Origin: Paraburkholderia ribeironis
Lineage (GTDB): Bacteria > Pseudomonadota > Gammaproteobacteria > Burkholderiales > Burkholderiaceae
Assembly: GCF_900019265.1 (NCBI RefSeq)
Contig: NZ_CYGX02000034.1
Coordinates: 62,001-126,000, forward strand
Direction of reading: 5' to 3'
DNA: 64,000 bases
Notes under the pieces: model-generated
The model's input: only the letters and a program-made list of their open reading frames with translations
Told to the model about the DNA's origin: nothing
Database searches by the model: none
Made by a program: the position numbers and the translations under genes
Part shown: piece by piece, positions 34,724 through 43,964 of the stretch
Position numbering within the stretch: the first letter of the stretch is position 1
How the letters are laid out: the number at the start of each line of letters is the position of its first letter

Positions 34724-35437
34724 ATGAATCACGAAGTACTGGCCATTCGCCATGTGCACTTCGAGGATCTGGGCAGTCTTGAGCTGGTGCTCGGCGAGCG
34801 CGGGCGCCCCGTCCGTTACCTCGACGTGGGCTTCGCCCGCATCGAGGCGCCCAATCCCGTCTCTGCATCGTTGATGGTGGTGCTCGGCGGGCCGATCAGC
34901 GCAACCGATGACGCGCGTTACCCCACGCTCGTACCGCTGCTGGCAAAGATAGAGAAGCGCATCGCGGCAGGTTTGCCGACGCTCGGCATCTGTCTCGGCG
35001 CGCAGTTGATTGCGCGTGCGCTCGGTGCGCGTGTCTATCCCGCAGGTCATACCGAACTCGGCTGGACACCGCTCACGCTGACCGAGGCCGGTCGTGCCTC
35101 ACCCCTGCGCCACGTTGATGGCGCGCGTACGTCGATGCTGCATTGGCACGGCGACACCTTCGATCTGCCCGCCAACGCGACACGTCTCGCGTCGACGCCC
35201 GCATGCGAAAACCAGGCATTCGCCTGGGGCAAGCATGTCTTGGGTCTGCAATGTCATCCGGAGATTCGCACCGACCGGTTCGAACCCTGGCTGATCGGTA
35301 ATGCGGGCGAGATTGCTGGCCATGGTATCGATGCGCGTCAATTGCGAGCCGAAACCGCGCAATTCGGTCCCGCGCTTGAAGTCGCCGCCTGCCGCATGTT
35401 CGGCGAATGGCTGGATCAGGTCGAGGCGAAGTCCTGA
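34724..35437 (+). CDS. Class I glutamine amidotransferase-like protein
   Basis: Stand-alone GATase1 domain of 237 residues. The nucleophile Cys90 lies in LGICLGAQL and the His-Glu pair in LQCHPEI near residue 182. Resembles the GuaA-like amidotransferases of unknown acceptor; no synthetase domain is attached, so it is not GMP synthase itself. Its true substrate may be a gamma-glutamyl compound, as in related peptidases; this is a guess. Confidence 0.82.
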   Translation: MNHEVLAIRHVHFEDLGSLELVLGERGRPVRYLDVGFARIEAPNPVSASLMVVLGGPISATDDARYPTLVPLLAKIEKRIAAGLPTLGICLGAQLIARALGARVYPAGHTELGWTPLTLTEAGRASPLRHVDGARTSMLHWHGDTFDLPANATRLASTPACENQAFAWGKHVLGLQCHPEIRTDRFEPWLIGNAGEIAGHGIDARQLRAETAQFGPALEVAACRMFGEWLDQVEAKS

Positions 35438-35510
35438 CAAGTGGGTTTGTGCAGCAAACCGCTCACGGTGCTATGCTCGATCGCTCTTGGGTTTTCACTG
35501 GGTGTAATCC

Positions 35511-36623
35511 ATGAGCGCGCTTTTTTCTCCACTCACGCTGCGTAGCGTGACGCTTCCCAACCGTATCGTCGTGTCCCCGATGTGCCAGTATTCCGCCGAA
35601 CGTGGCGAGGCGACGGCGTGGCACATGATCCACCTCGGAAGTCTCGGGTTGTCGGGCGCCGGCATGCTGTTTATCGAGGCGACTTCGGTCGAACCGGATG
35701 GCCGCATCACCCCTGGTGATCTCGGCTTATGGGACGACGCCACCGAAGCTGCGCTCGTGCCGGTGCTGGCCGCGATCCGCAAACACTCGCATATCAACGT
35801 CACGATGCAGTTGGCGCACGCCGGGCGCAAGGCGTCAAGCAATGTGCCATGGCAAGGCGGCCAGCTGATTCCGGTGTCGCAAGGCGGCTGGCTGCCGCAT
35901 GCACCGTCCGCGTTGCCGCACAAGGCGGGTGAAGAGCCGCCTCTCGCGCTCGATGCAGCCGGACTGAACCGGATCCGCGAAGCGTTCGCGGCGTCTGCGC
36001 GACGTGCCGCGCGCCTCGGCGTCGACGCGTTGGAAGTGCATGCGGCGCATGGTTATCTGCTGCATCAGTTTCTCTCGCCGCTCGCCAATCAGCGCGCCGA
36101 TGACTACGGCGGCTCGCTCGAGAACCGCATGCGTTTCCCGCTGGAAATTTTCGACATCGTGCGCGCCGCGTTTCCCACCGACAAACCGGTCGGCGTGCGC
36201 GTTTCCGCGACCGATTGGGTTAATGGCGGCTGGACGCTCGACGACACCGTCGCGTTCGCGCACGAGTTGCAAAAGCGCGGCTGCGACTGGATCGATGTGT
36301 CGTCGGGCGGCGTGTCGCCGCTGCAGAAAATTCCGCTGGAACCGGGCTATCAGATTCCGTTCGCAAAGGCGGTCAGGCGCGCCACCGGCCTCACCACGAT
36401 CGGCGTTGGACTAATCACCGACCCCCTGCATGCCGAACAACTGATCGAAGCGGGCGACGCCGACCTGATCGCATTGGCCCGCGCATTGCTGTACAACCCG
36501 CGCTGGCCGTGGCACGCCGCGGCGCAACTCGGCGCAACGGTCGAAGCGCCGCCACAATACTGGCGCTCGCAACCGCGCGGTCAGAAGGCGCTGTTCGGGG
36601 AGATATCGTTCGGACAACGGTGA
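35511..36623 (+). CDS. namA: NADPH dehydrogenase / old yellow enzyme (NamA-YqjM type)
   Basis: FMN-dependent ene-reductase of 370 residues with the OYE TIM barrel. SPMCQYSAERGEATAWHMIHLGS at the N-terminus is the YqjM-type signature, including the Cys near the flavin. VHAAHGYLLHQFLSPLANQR and YGGSLENRMRFPLEI are the family motifs. Reduces activated C=C bonds and nitro-compounds; physiological substrate unknown. ATG 35511 has GGGTGTAATCC upstream, a weak ribosome site. Confidence 0.9.
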   Translation: MSALFSPLTLRSVTLPNRIVVSPMCQYSAERGEATAWHMIHLGSLGLSGAGMLFIEATSVEPDGRITPGDLGLWDDATEAALVPVLAAIRKHSHINVTMQLAHAGRKASSNVPWQGGQLIPVSQGGWLPHAPSALPHKAGEEPPLALDAAGLNRIREAFAASARRAARLGVDALEVHAAHGYLLHQFLSPLANQRADDYGGSLENRMRFPLEIFDIVRAAFPTDKPVGVRVSATDWVNGGWTLDDTVAFAHELQKRGCDWIDVSSGGVSPLQKIPLEPGYQIPFAKAVRRATGLTTIGVGLITDPLHAEQLIEAGDADLIALARALLYNPRWPWHAAAQLGATVEAPPQYWRSQPRGQKALFGEISFGQR

Positions 36624-36722
36624 AACCGGCTGCACGTTGCACGAACACGTTGGTTTGACGGTTGAACGAAGCCGTGTTGAACGTGTAGGATGCCGGATGT
36701 GGCGCGTAAGCGTCGCAAGTCG

Positions 36723-36749
36723 ACGCGGCGCTCGCAGGGCGCCGCGTTT
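36723..36749 (+). terminator. Possible terminator between namA and the SET gene
   Basis: ACGCGGCGC (36723-36731) pairs perfectly with GCGCCGCGT (36739-36747); only three T follow. Confidence 0.45.
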
Positions 36750-36840
36750 GCTATTTACGTCAGAAAAAGCAGCGCGTCAGACGCGGGCGTTTCAGGCGGC
36801 TGCCGGACTTCATCCCCAGTTCTTCACAAGGATTCATTCA

Positions 36841-37377
36841 ATGAGTTCACGCAGGATCGCCGTGCGCCGTTCGGGCGTGCACGGCAAAGGCGTGTTTGCC
36901 CTCGAACCGATTGCTGCCGGCGAGCGGCTGATCGAATACAAGGGCGAGCGGATCTCTTGGAAAGAAGCATTGCGCCGTCATCCGCACGATCCGGCCGAAC
37001 CGAATCACACATTCTATTTCGCACTCGATAGCGGCAAGGTAATCGACGGCAAAGTGGACGGCAACAGCGCGCGCTGGATCAATCACTCGTGCGCGCCGAA
37101 TTGCGAAGCCGAAGAAATCGACGGGCATGTGTACGTGCACGCGTTGCGCGACATCGCCGAGGGCGAAGAACTCTTCTATGACTACGGCCTCGTGATCGAC
37201 GCGCGTCAGACGAGGAAGCTCAAGAAGGAATACGAATGCCGTTGCGGCGCGCGCAAGTGCCGCGGCACGATGCTGGCGCCGCCGGAGAAAGCGAAGGGCG
37301 CGGGCAAAGGCGGCAAGTCGGCGAAGCAGGCCAAGGCGGAATCCGGGACCTCGGGGAAAAAGGCAAAGAAGAAATGA
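36841..37377 (+). CDS. SET-domain lysine methyltransferase with Lys-rich tail
   Basis: SET-domain protein of 178 residues, possibly a protein lysine methyltransferase. The SET hallmarks are visible: GVHGKGVFA near residue 12, RWINHSCAPNCEAE at about residues 78-91, and EGEELFYDYGL. A post-SET zinc motif CRCGARKCRG follows. The last 30 residues are Lys/Ala/Gly-rich (KGGKSAKQAKAE), like a histone H1 tail, and could bind DNA. Start ATG 36841 follows AAGGA. Target proteins are unknown. Confidence 0.87.
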   Translation: MSSRRIAVRRSGVHGKGVFALEPIAAGERLIEYKGERISWKEALRRHPHDPAEPNHTFYFALDSGKVIDGKVDGNSARWINHSCAPNCEAEEIDGHVYVHALRDIAEGEELFYDYGLVIDARQTRKLKKEYECRCGARKCRGTMLAPPEKAKGAGKGGKSAKQAKAESGTSGKKAKKK

Positions 37378-37383
37378 CTTACC

Positions 37384-37422
37384 GGCTGCTCGGGCTCGCT
37401 CACATGAGCGGCTCGAGCAGCC
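37384..37422. terminator. Long imperfect hairpin between SET gene and sensor kinase gene
   Basis: GGCTGCTCGGGCTCGCTC (37384-37401) faces a near-perfect complement ending at 37422 with loop ACAT. It lies between converging genes and lacks a T-tract. Confidence 0.45.
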
Positions 37423-37440
37423 CGTCGAGCATCGACACCA

Positions 37441-38946
37441 TCACATATCCACCGGCGCCGAGTGCGCCGTTTTTTTCGCCGTGGGCCATGGCTCGGAAGT
37501 CGTGGTGTCGCCCGCAACGCTGAGCGGCACGAGCGGAATGCGCACGATAAACCGGGCGCCGCCCTCCGGCGCGTCTTCGTAATGCACGCTGCCGCGATGC
37601 AGCACCATGATGTCGTGGACGATCGCGAGACCGAGACCGGCGCCGCTATCCACGCCAGCTTCGGCTTGACCATCGCCGCGGAAGAACCGTTTGAACAGGT
37701 CCGCTTGCTGTGCGCGCGGCACGCCCGGTCCATTGTCTTCGACCACGATCTCGGCCATACGCACATCGTTGAGCACCGTTTGCGAAACCGTTACGGTGAT
37801 GCGGCCGCCATCGAGGCGTGACGGCGGCACGTACTTGAGCGCGTTATCGAGCAGATTGGCGATGACTTCATGCAGCAGCACCGGGTTGCCACGCGCCATC
37901 AGCGGATGATCGTTGGCCGGGTCGTCGAGGCGCTGGAAGCCGAGATCGACGTGGAACGTCAACGCACGCGGCACCCACTCCGCGCCGGTATCGAACGCGA
38001 GCGCGGCGATGTCCATGTTGACGAAGCGTGCCGCCTGCTCACCCGGCTCAGCGCGCGCCAGCGACAGCAATTGATTCGACAGCCGCACCGCGCGGTCGGC
38101 CGCCGCGCGCAGCTCACGCACCGCGGCGAGCGTCTGCTGCGGATCGCGTGCGATGGCCGCCTGTTCCGCATGCAGCTTGACGGCGGTAAGCGGCGTGCGC
38201 AACTGATGCGCGGCGTCGGCGATGAATTTGCGCTGGCCATCGAGCGCGGTTTTCAGGCGATCGAGCAGGCCGTTGAGCGCGCCGGTGAGCGGCCGGATTT
38301 CAACCGGCACATAGGTTTCGTCGACTGGCTCGAGCGATGTGTGAGTTTGCCGGTTCAGCGAATCCGCGAGATCGGTCAGCGGATTGAGCTGCTGGTTGAC
38401 GACGCGCCAGACGATCACCCAGCCGGCGAGCAGCAGCAACAGCAGCGGCATCATGATCGCGACCAGAAACTCGGCGGCGATGCGAAAGCGGTGATGGACC
38501 GGCTGACCGACTTCGATAACGATCGGATTGCCGGTCGGTTGATCGACTCGCACTTGCGCGACGCGCACCGTCACGCCATCGTGCTGCGTCTCGAACACGT
38601 ACGCGTAATGCATACGGCGCACGCTGGTGCCTTGCAGCGGCAGGTTGTGGTCACCGGCGATTTCGGTCTCGCCGTCGCTGATCCGGTAGACGAGCTGTTC
38701 GACCGGATCGGAGAACATCGCCTGAGCGAGCGGCGGCACGGTGATCGGCGCATCCGGGCCGGCAATCTGGATCTGTTTGGAGATCGCGGTGGCGAGGTCG
38801 GCGAGCGAGCGGTCGACCACATGCTGCGTGTACTGCCAGGCTAGCCAGTAAGCGATCAGGCCGCTCATCAGAGCGAGCAGCGAAAGAGGTGCAGCGAGGC
38901 GCCGCAGCAGCGTGCGGCGCAGACTATTGGCGGCCGGCTGGGGCAT
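37441..38946 (-). CDS. Sensor histidine kinase, TctE-like
   Basis: Inner-membrane sensor of 501 residues from ATG 38946. The membrane helices are at about 17-37 and 158-182, with a periplasmic 2CSK_N-like domain between them. HAMP follows, then the phospho-acceptor His247 in DAAHQLRTPLTAVKLH, and the ATPase part has NLLDNALKY, VEDNGPGVP and GAGLGLAIV. Partner of the OmpR-type regulator whose gene lies upstream (135-bp gap). Resemblance to TctE suggests tricarboxylate or another organic acid as signal; unproven. QseC-type is the alternative. Confidence 0.88.
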   Translation of the reverse strand: MPQPAANSLRRTLLRRLAAPLSLLALMSGLIAYWLAWQYTQHVVDRSLADLATAISKQIQIAGPDAPITVPPLAQAMFSDPVEQLVYRISDGETEIAGDHNLPLQGTSVRRMHYAYVFETQHDGVTVRVAQVRVDQPTGNPIVIEVGQPVHHRFRIAAEFLVAIMMPLLLLLLAGWVIVWRVVNQQLNPLTDLADSLNRQTHTSLEPVDETYVPVEIRPLTGALNGLLDRLKTALDGQRKFIADAAHQLRTPLTAVKLHAEQAAIARDPQQTLAAVRELRAAADRAVRLSNQLLSLARAEPGEQAARFVNMDIAALAFDTGAEWVPRALTFHVDLGFQRLDDPANDHPLMARGNPVLLHEVIANLLDNALKYVPPSRLDGGRITVTVSQTVLNDVRMAEIVVEDNGPGVPRAQQADLFKRFFRGDGQAEAGVDSGAGLGLAIVHDIMVLHRGSVHYEDAPEGGARFIVRIPLVPLSVAGDTTTSEPWPTAKKTAHSAPVDM

Positions 38947-39080
38947 GATCGAACACGTGGGAAAAAGGCCAAGGCGCCTTGCGCCGTGAAATTCGCCGGA
39001 TGCCGGCGGACTGCGCACCGGGTGCGCGGCGCCGGCCCGGCGCGGTCAGGCCGCCATGCAGCTGGCGGCCTTCACGACGA

Positions 39081-39767
39081 TTATGCGGCCTGGCGGATTT
39101 CCTGCAACAGGTAACCAAAACCGCGCACCGTGACGATTTCGACACGGCAGTTCTCGAGCTTCTTGCGCACGCGGTGCACATAGACTTCGATTGCGGTGTC
39201 GCCGAGATCGCCGCCGAAATGCGTCAGGTGGTCTTGCAGTTGCGCCTTGCTGACCACGCGGCCATGACGCAGCAGCAGCATTTCGAGCACCGCGAATTCG
39301 CGCGGCGACAGTTCGAGCGGCTTGTCATCGTTGAAGATGCGGCGATCGACACCCGACAGACGCACCCCGCCCAGCGACACTTCCGGACGCGGCATATCAC
39401 CGTGCGGACCGCTGCGGCGCATCACTGCGCGAATGCGCGCTTCGAGTTCAGCCGGTTCGAACGGCTTCAGCAAGTAGTCGTCGGCGCCGGAATTCAGGCC
39501 TTGTACGCGGTCGTTCAGTTCGTCGCGCGCCGTGAGGATGATCACCGGAGTGTGACGATTGCTCTGACGGAAGCGCGAGAGCAGCGTCATGCCGTCGATA
39601 CCGGGCAGGCCCAGATCGAGAATCACAAGCTCATGGCGGTTTTGCGCGAGGGCCTGTTCGGCAAAAATGCCGTCATGGACCATGTCGACGGTGAAGCCGG
39701 CTTGTTCGAGACTGCTTTGGATGCCGCGTGCGATGGGGCGGTCATCTTCGATCAGAAGGAGTCGCAT
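39081..39767 (-). CDS. OmpR-family response regulator, TctD-like
   Basis: Response regulator of 228 residues. Receiver with Asp8-Asp9, phospho-acceptor Asp51 (VILDLGLPGIDG), and Lys about 101 (LLKPF). The winged-helix output domain reads LSPREFAVLEMLLLRHGRVVSK and ends VYVHRVRKKLENCRVEIVTVRGFGYLL. It is the first gene of the pair with the sensor kinase. Confidence 0.92.
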   Translation of the reverse strand: MRLLLIEDDRPIARGIQSSLEQAGFTVDMVHDGIFAEQALAQNRHELVILDLGLPGIDGMTLLSRFRQSNRHTPVIILTARDELNDRVQGLNSGADDYLLKPFEPAELEARIRAVMRRSGPHGDMPRPEVSLGGVRLSGVDRRIFNDDKPLELSPREFAVLEMLLLRHGRVVSKAQLQDHLTHFGGDLGDTAIEVYVHRVRKKLENCRVEIVTVRGFGYLLQEIRQAA

Positions 39768-39929
39768 GGATTTCGCTCAAGTACAATGGGTTTAGGCGTT
39801 TGGGCAAGCGGTTCGCTGGAGCGCCTGCTGCACAGGCAGCATGCATTGTGGCCATGCCGGATCGGCGAGAACGGGCCACGAAGCAGCCATCGAGCCGCGT
39901 TGAAGCGCCCTGTGAGCCATCACGAAGTC

Positions 39930-40154
39930 ATGTCCGATATAACCATTCACGAACTGGAAGCCGCGATCAACTTCTGGCGCGCCCGCTCACCTTCGAGCGG
40001 CGACGAACTCGTTCTGTGCAAGGAGGCAAGCGCGCTCTCCAAGCCGTATGCGCTGCTGATTGTACAGCGTCAGCAGACGCTGTCGCCGGATCGTTTGGAC
40101 GGGATTGCCAGGGAAGCATGGGAATCTTACGTTCGCCTTAATAATAGCCTGTAG
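39930..40154 (+). CDS. DUF3717 family small protein
   Basis: Protein of 74 residues: MSDITIHELEAAINFWRAR, then ELVLCKEASALSKPYALLIVQRQ and EAWESYVRL. I recognise it as the DUF3717 family of Burkholderia-group bacteria, function unknown. ATG 39930; a GTG at 39912 would add 6 residues. Divergent from the response regulator. Confidence 0.75.
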   Translation: MSDITIHELEAAINFWRARSPSSGDELVLCKEASALSKPYALLIVQRQQTLSPDRLDGIAREAWESYVRLNNSL

Positions 40155-40259
40155 AACTGAAGGTTTGACCCGAGGATTACCTGCATTGCCCTTTCATTCC
40201 CGCCGGATTGTTCGGCACGCGTGCGATTCACGCGCGTAAAAGGCGGCAGATCTTTTGTA

Positions 40260-40550
40260 TTACGCGGTAATGCTATCGATGAACGACGCGAGTTCGATAT
40301 CGCGCTGGGTGACGCCGTCGGCCTCGTGCGTGGATAGTGTGATATTCACCTTGTTGTACACGTTGAACCATTCGGGGTGGTGATCCATTTCCTGCGCCTT
40401 GATCGCCACTCGCGCCATGAAGCCGAAGGCTTCGTTGAAGTCGGCGAACTCGAAATTGCGCTCGATCGCATCGCGGTTCGCTGCGGCTTGCCAGCCGTGC
40501 AGTTGGGCGATCTGCCCGGCACGCTCTTCGGAAGTCAGTTTCTGAATCAT
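40260..40550 (-). CDS. phhB: Pterin-4a-carbinolamine dehydratase
   Basis: PCD/DCoH fold of 96 residues, recycling the tetrahydropterin made by phenylalanine hydroxylase. The signature EMDHHPEWFNVYNKV carries the catalytic His residues. ATG 40550 follows AGAGGTAACC. The gene lies just downstream of phhA on the same strand. Its partner hydroxylase appears 5'-deleted here. Confidence 0.92.
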   Translation of the reverse strand: MIQKLTSEERAGQIAQLHGWQAAANRDAIERNFEFADFNEAFGFMARVAIKAQEMDHHPEWFNVYNKVNITLSTHEADGVTQRDIELASFIDSITA

Positions 40551-40655
40551 GGGGTTACCTCTTTGATCAGACCACACACGCGCGGTTGAGCACGCGCATC
40601 GCCTATTTTTTCACGGATGCGGTCTGCCCGCTGTTAGCCCGTCAAGGGTTGGTCG

Positions 40656-41350
40656 TCAGATATCGCCGTCGGCTTGCCAGCCTTCCCGCGAACCGCGCGT
40701 GATCACCCGATCGCCTTCGAGTACGTCGCCGGCCATGTGCACCGGTTGGGCGGCGAGCCGCGCCAGCAACGGCGCAAAATCGGCGTGCGCGACGCCGAAC
40801 AGTTGCGCGAAGTCGTCGATCACGAAGTAGGTTTTCTGGAAGGTGTCGATGCGGTAACGCGTACGCATCACGCGTTCGAGATTGAAGCCAAGCCGGTTCG
40901 GCGCCGCGCTTTGCTGGCTGTAGAGCGTCTCGCCCTTGCTCGACACGATGCCGGCGCCATAGATCTTCACGCCGTTCGGGCTTGCCGCGTCACGGATCAG
41001 CCCGAACTCCACGGTGTACCAGTAGAGCCGCGCGAGCAGCGGCAGCGCGAGCGCGTCGTTGGCCGCGAGCGCGGCGCGGCCGTAAGCGTGCATGTAGTCG
41101 GCGAATACTGGCTGGATCAGCAGCGGTACGTGGCCGAACAGATCGTGAAAGCAGTCGGGTTCCTGCAGATAATCGAGCTGGTCCGGGCGACGCATCCACC
41201 ACGTGACGGGAAAGCGGCGGTTCGCCAGATGCTCGAAAAACACTCTATCCGGTACGAGACCCGGCACGGCAACGACCTGCCAGCCGGTGGCCGGGGTCAG
41301 CTTCGCGTTGACTTCGCCGAACGAAGGCAGCGGTGCTGGCGGTGGACATG
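40656..41350 (-). pseudogene. phhA: phhA, phenylalanine 4-monooxygenase, 5' deletion with frameshift
   Basis: The 3' part is a good bacterial phenylalanine hydroxylase: VFFEHLANRRFPVTWW, the iron ligands in CFHDLFGHVP and YWYTVEFGL, all intact from 41267 down. Upstream the homologous frame continues only as PSFGEVNAKLTPATGWQVVAVPG and meets TGA near 41377 with no ATG. The natural start seems to be ATG 41350 (MSTASTAAF), but that reads in another frame. About 80 codons of the N-terminal region are missing, since Lrp begins at 41475. A GTG at 41267 could give a 203-residue truncated protein. Function is probably lost. Confidence 0.7.
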
Positions 41351-41474
41351 GGCGGCGCTCTACGTGCGAATGAAATCAATGATGCAAGTCTAGAGCGGCA
41401 AGCGTGCGGTGAGGACGCGAAACTGGCGTCTGACAGCCGAGATATGCAATAATCTCGCATCGAATGACGGTTTA

Positions 41475-41981
41475 ATGCGGATACTCAACATGTTGGAACT
41501 AGATCACTTCGATCTGGCGCTGCTGGACGTGCTGCAACGCTTCGGACGGGCCACCCATCAGCAGCTGGCCGAGCAGGTGCCGCTGTCGCCCTCGCAGATT
41601 GGACGGCGTTTGCAGCGGCTGGAACAGGTGGGCGTGGTGGATGGCTATCGCGTCGTGCTGAGGCCGGAGAAGCTCGGACTCGGCGTCACAGCCTTCACGA
41701 GCCTGAAGTTGAAACACCACGGCGATTCGATCATCGAGCAATTTCAGCAGCAGATCGATGTGTTGCCCGAAGTGCTCGAATGTCACGCAGTGGTGGGCGA
41801 TGCCGATTACCTGTTGCGCATCGTCGCGCCCGATCTGAATTACCTGTCGACGTTCGTGATGAAGAAACTGATGCGCGTGCCGGGCGTCGATAGCGTGCGC
41901 TCGAATATCGTGCTGACCACCTTCAAGCGCAACGGGCCGTTGCCGCTTGGCCATCTGTCGCCGGGGACGGCCGCCGGGTGA
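41475..41981 (+). CDS. Lrp/AsnC-family regulator, probably of phhAB
   Basis: Lrp/AsnC protein of 168 residues: helix-turn-helix THQQLAEQVPLSPSQIGRRLQRLEQVGVVDGY and an ACT/RAM ligand-binding domain (VLECHAVVGDADYLLRIVA). It is divergent from phhA-phhB, as such regulators usually are, so it likely senses an aromatic amino acid. ATG 41490 is an alternative start 5 codons in; neither has a clear ribosome site. Confidence 0.88.
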   Translation: MRILNMLELDHFDLALLDVLQRFGRATHQQLAEQVPLSPSQIGRRLQRLEQVGVVDGYRVVLRPEKLGLGVTAFTSLKLKHHGDSIIEQFQQQIDVLPEVLECHAVVGDADYLLRIVAPDLNYLSTFVMKKLMRVPGVDSVRSNIVLTTFKRNGPLPLGHLSPGTAAG

Positions 41982-42043
41982 CGCGGCGGCACTGTTGCGT
42001 GGGTGGCCGCTGGCAGTTCGCCGCGGCCCGCGCTGCATGAGAT

Positions 42044-42580
42044 CTACGCCGGCAGCTTCGGCTCGTTGTGCGGGCTCAGCAGATCGACATAGGCCACCGC
42101 CACCAGATCCGATTCCGGTACTCCGAGACTCTTGAACATCGCGTGTGCTTCGGCGTGACCGCCTTCTTCGTCGTCATCCTGGGCGAGCACCACCTCGAGT
42201 TCGACGAAGTCGCCCAGACCGTCGACCCGGTCCAGATGGATGCGCGTGCGGCCAGTCAGATACACATGCCGCTCCTTGGTGACGATGCCGCGGGTGGTCA
42301 GCGCGCTGGCGAGCAGCGCATGCATCGCTTCGGGATTGGTCACCGGGCTGCGCGTGTAGTACGACGCCTTCGGACCGTCGCGGTCGTCGCGTTGATAGAA
42401 GATCAGTTCGGCGGGTGTGCCGTCGTCGAACTGGCGCAGCTTCAGACGGCCGCGCGGCACGTCATAGAAAAAGTCCTGCTGGCGGAAGATCAGCGGCGCG
42501 TCCGTTGCAAGCTGCGCCGCCCGCTCGCGCAGTTGCTCGAAATGCCGGGCGCGGGCTTTGATTTCAATGTTGCGTGCCAT
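42044..42580 (-). CDS. CYTH-domain protein (class IV adenylate cyclase / triphosphatase-like)
   Basis: CYTH tunnel-fold protein of 178 residues. The N-terminal IEIKAR motif gives the metal-binding Glu-x-Lys; RQQDFFYDVPRGRLKLRQ, ELIFYQRDD, RTRIHLDRVDGLGDFVELEVVL carry the expected alternating charged residues. The family hydrolyses triphosphates or makes cAMP (CyaB); which applies is unclear. ATG 42580 has GGAACC upstream. Confidence 0.85.
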   Translation of the reverse strand: MARNIEIKARARHFEQLRERAAQLATDAPLIFRQQDFFYDVPRGRLKLRQFDDGTPAELIFYQRDDRDGPKASYYTRSPVTNPEAMHALLASALTTRGIVTKERHVYLTGRTRIHLDRVDGLGDFVELEVVLAQDDDEEGGHAEAHAMFKSLGVPESDLVAVAYVDLLSPHNEPKLPA

Positions 42581-42922
42581 GTCAGGTTCCTGTCGAAAGA
42601 GATGGAGGGGCAGCGGCTCGCGGTGTTGCCGGAGCGAAGCTGCCGGGACGGACAAAAGTCAAGTGGAACGGAAAACGAAGCGGGGCCGGCGCGTCAGCGC
42701 GAACCGTCAATCTAACAAAAACTGCGTGTCGGTGTGGTTTCAGAGAGGTGGCTTCAGATGAGGCGATAGAGCCGTGAGCTTGAGGTCAGGATGCGCCGCG
42801 CATTTGGCGCCGCGCATCTTGATGCCGATTGCAGCACGAACGCCCGGACGCCTGGCATTAGCGCGGCTCATATCGTAGCGCTGAACCCCTGACGCGCAGA
42901 TCCGACGCATTCGCGCTGGCGT

Positions 42923-43822
42923 TCACGTCGCCCATTGCTGTTCAATCAGCTTCAATGCCGCGGCAATCGCCGGCTCGTCTTTGCGCTCCTCGAGCGTGAT
43001 AAAGCTGAGCTGGGTTGGCACCGTGATTCCTTCGACGATGGTCAGCGCGTGCGCATGCGCTTCGGCGATCGCAGTGGCGTCGCGTGCGAGCGTCAGGCCG
43101 ACGCCCGACTTCACCAGATCGAGCATCGACGGTTCCTGATCGACTTCCGCCACCTTGACCGGTTTCACGCCCGCTGCGCCGAAGCAGCGCGACAGCAGGC
43201 GATTGTGCGCCGACGCGGGTGGCGTCCAGATCCACGGTAGCGCGGCGAGAGCGCGCCAGTCGCGCGCCCCTTTGACGCGATCCTTCCAGCCGGCCGGCGC
43301 GAGCACGCGATACTGGAAGTGGGTCAGCGTGACGGCGTGAAACGCAGGGCCGTCGCGCGTTTCGTCTTCGGACGGTAGACCGATGTAATAGCCGACATCC
43401 AGTTCATCCGCGCGAATCTGCTCCAGCACCCAGCCCGACATGCCGTGGCGCAAGGCCGTCTCGATGTGCGGCCAGGTTTCCACCAGTTGCTTGAGAAAGC
43501 CGCCCAGGCGCAAAAACTCCGGGTCGAGAATCGTGCCGATCCGCAAGCGCCCACGCACTTCCTGTCGCAGCGATTGCGCGGCACGCTGCACGTCGGCCGC
43601 CGCGCCGAGCGCGCGTTCGGCGTGAGGCAGCAGCGCCTGTCCATCGCGCGTCAACGAAAGCCCGTGCGAGGTCCGCGTGAACAGCGTCACGCCAAGCGTC
43701 TCCTGCAAATGCTTGATTTGCAGGCTGACGGCGGGTTGGGTCAGATGAAGCTGCACCGCAGCACGCGTGAGGTTGCCCTCACGCGCGACGGTGACGAAAG
43801 CCCGGAGCAGAGTCAGATCCAT
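42923..43822 (-). CDS. LysR-family transcriptional regulator
   Basis: LysR protein of 299 residues with HTH FVTVAREGNLTRAAVQLHLTQPAVSLQIKHLQ and a normal effector domain. It is divergent from mmsA (142-bp gap) and likely controls it. The 15-base sequence ATTAGCGCGGCTYAT lies both 52 bp beyond its stop and in its promoter region. Confidence 0.88.
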   Translation of the reverse strand: MDLTLLRAFVTVAREGNLTRAAVQLHLTQPAVSLQIKHLQETLGVTLFTRTSHGLSLTRDGQALLPHAERALGAAADVQRAAQSLRQEVRGRLRIGTILDPEFLRLGGFLKQLVETWPHIETALRHGMSGWVLEQIRADELDVGYYIGLPSEDETRDGPAFHAVTLTHFQYRVLAPAGWKDRVKGARDWRALAALPWIWTPPASAHNRLLSRCFGAAGVKPVKVAEVDQEPSMLDLVKSGVGLTLARDATAIAEAHAHALTIVEGITVPTQLSFITLEERKDEPAIAAALKLIEQQWAT

Positions 43823-43830
43823 AGCCTGAT

Positions 43831-43845
43831 ATTAGCGCGGCTTAT
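43831..43845 (+). repeat. ATTAGCGCGGCTYAT repeat, promoter-side copy
   Basis: ATTAGCGCGGCTTAT at 43831-43845 in the LysR-mmsA gap matches ATTAGCGCGGCTCAT at 42857-42871 (14 of 15 bases, same orientation). The two copies flank the LysR gene. Confidence 0.5.
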
Positions 43846-43964
43846 GGCGCAGTTGAGCATTACTCATTGGATTTGTCGCCCGGAAGCGCCGTACGCTTGG
43901 CGTTCGACACTGCGTCGGCGCGCGTTGCGCGTCGGACGCAAGACTTCACATATAGAGGCAAGCC

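Noticed and set aside
34724..35437. GMP synthase (guaA)
   Set aside because: Only the amidotransferase domain is present; no ATP-pyrophosphatase or dimer domain follows.
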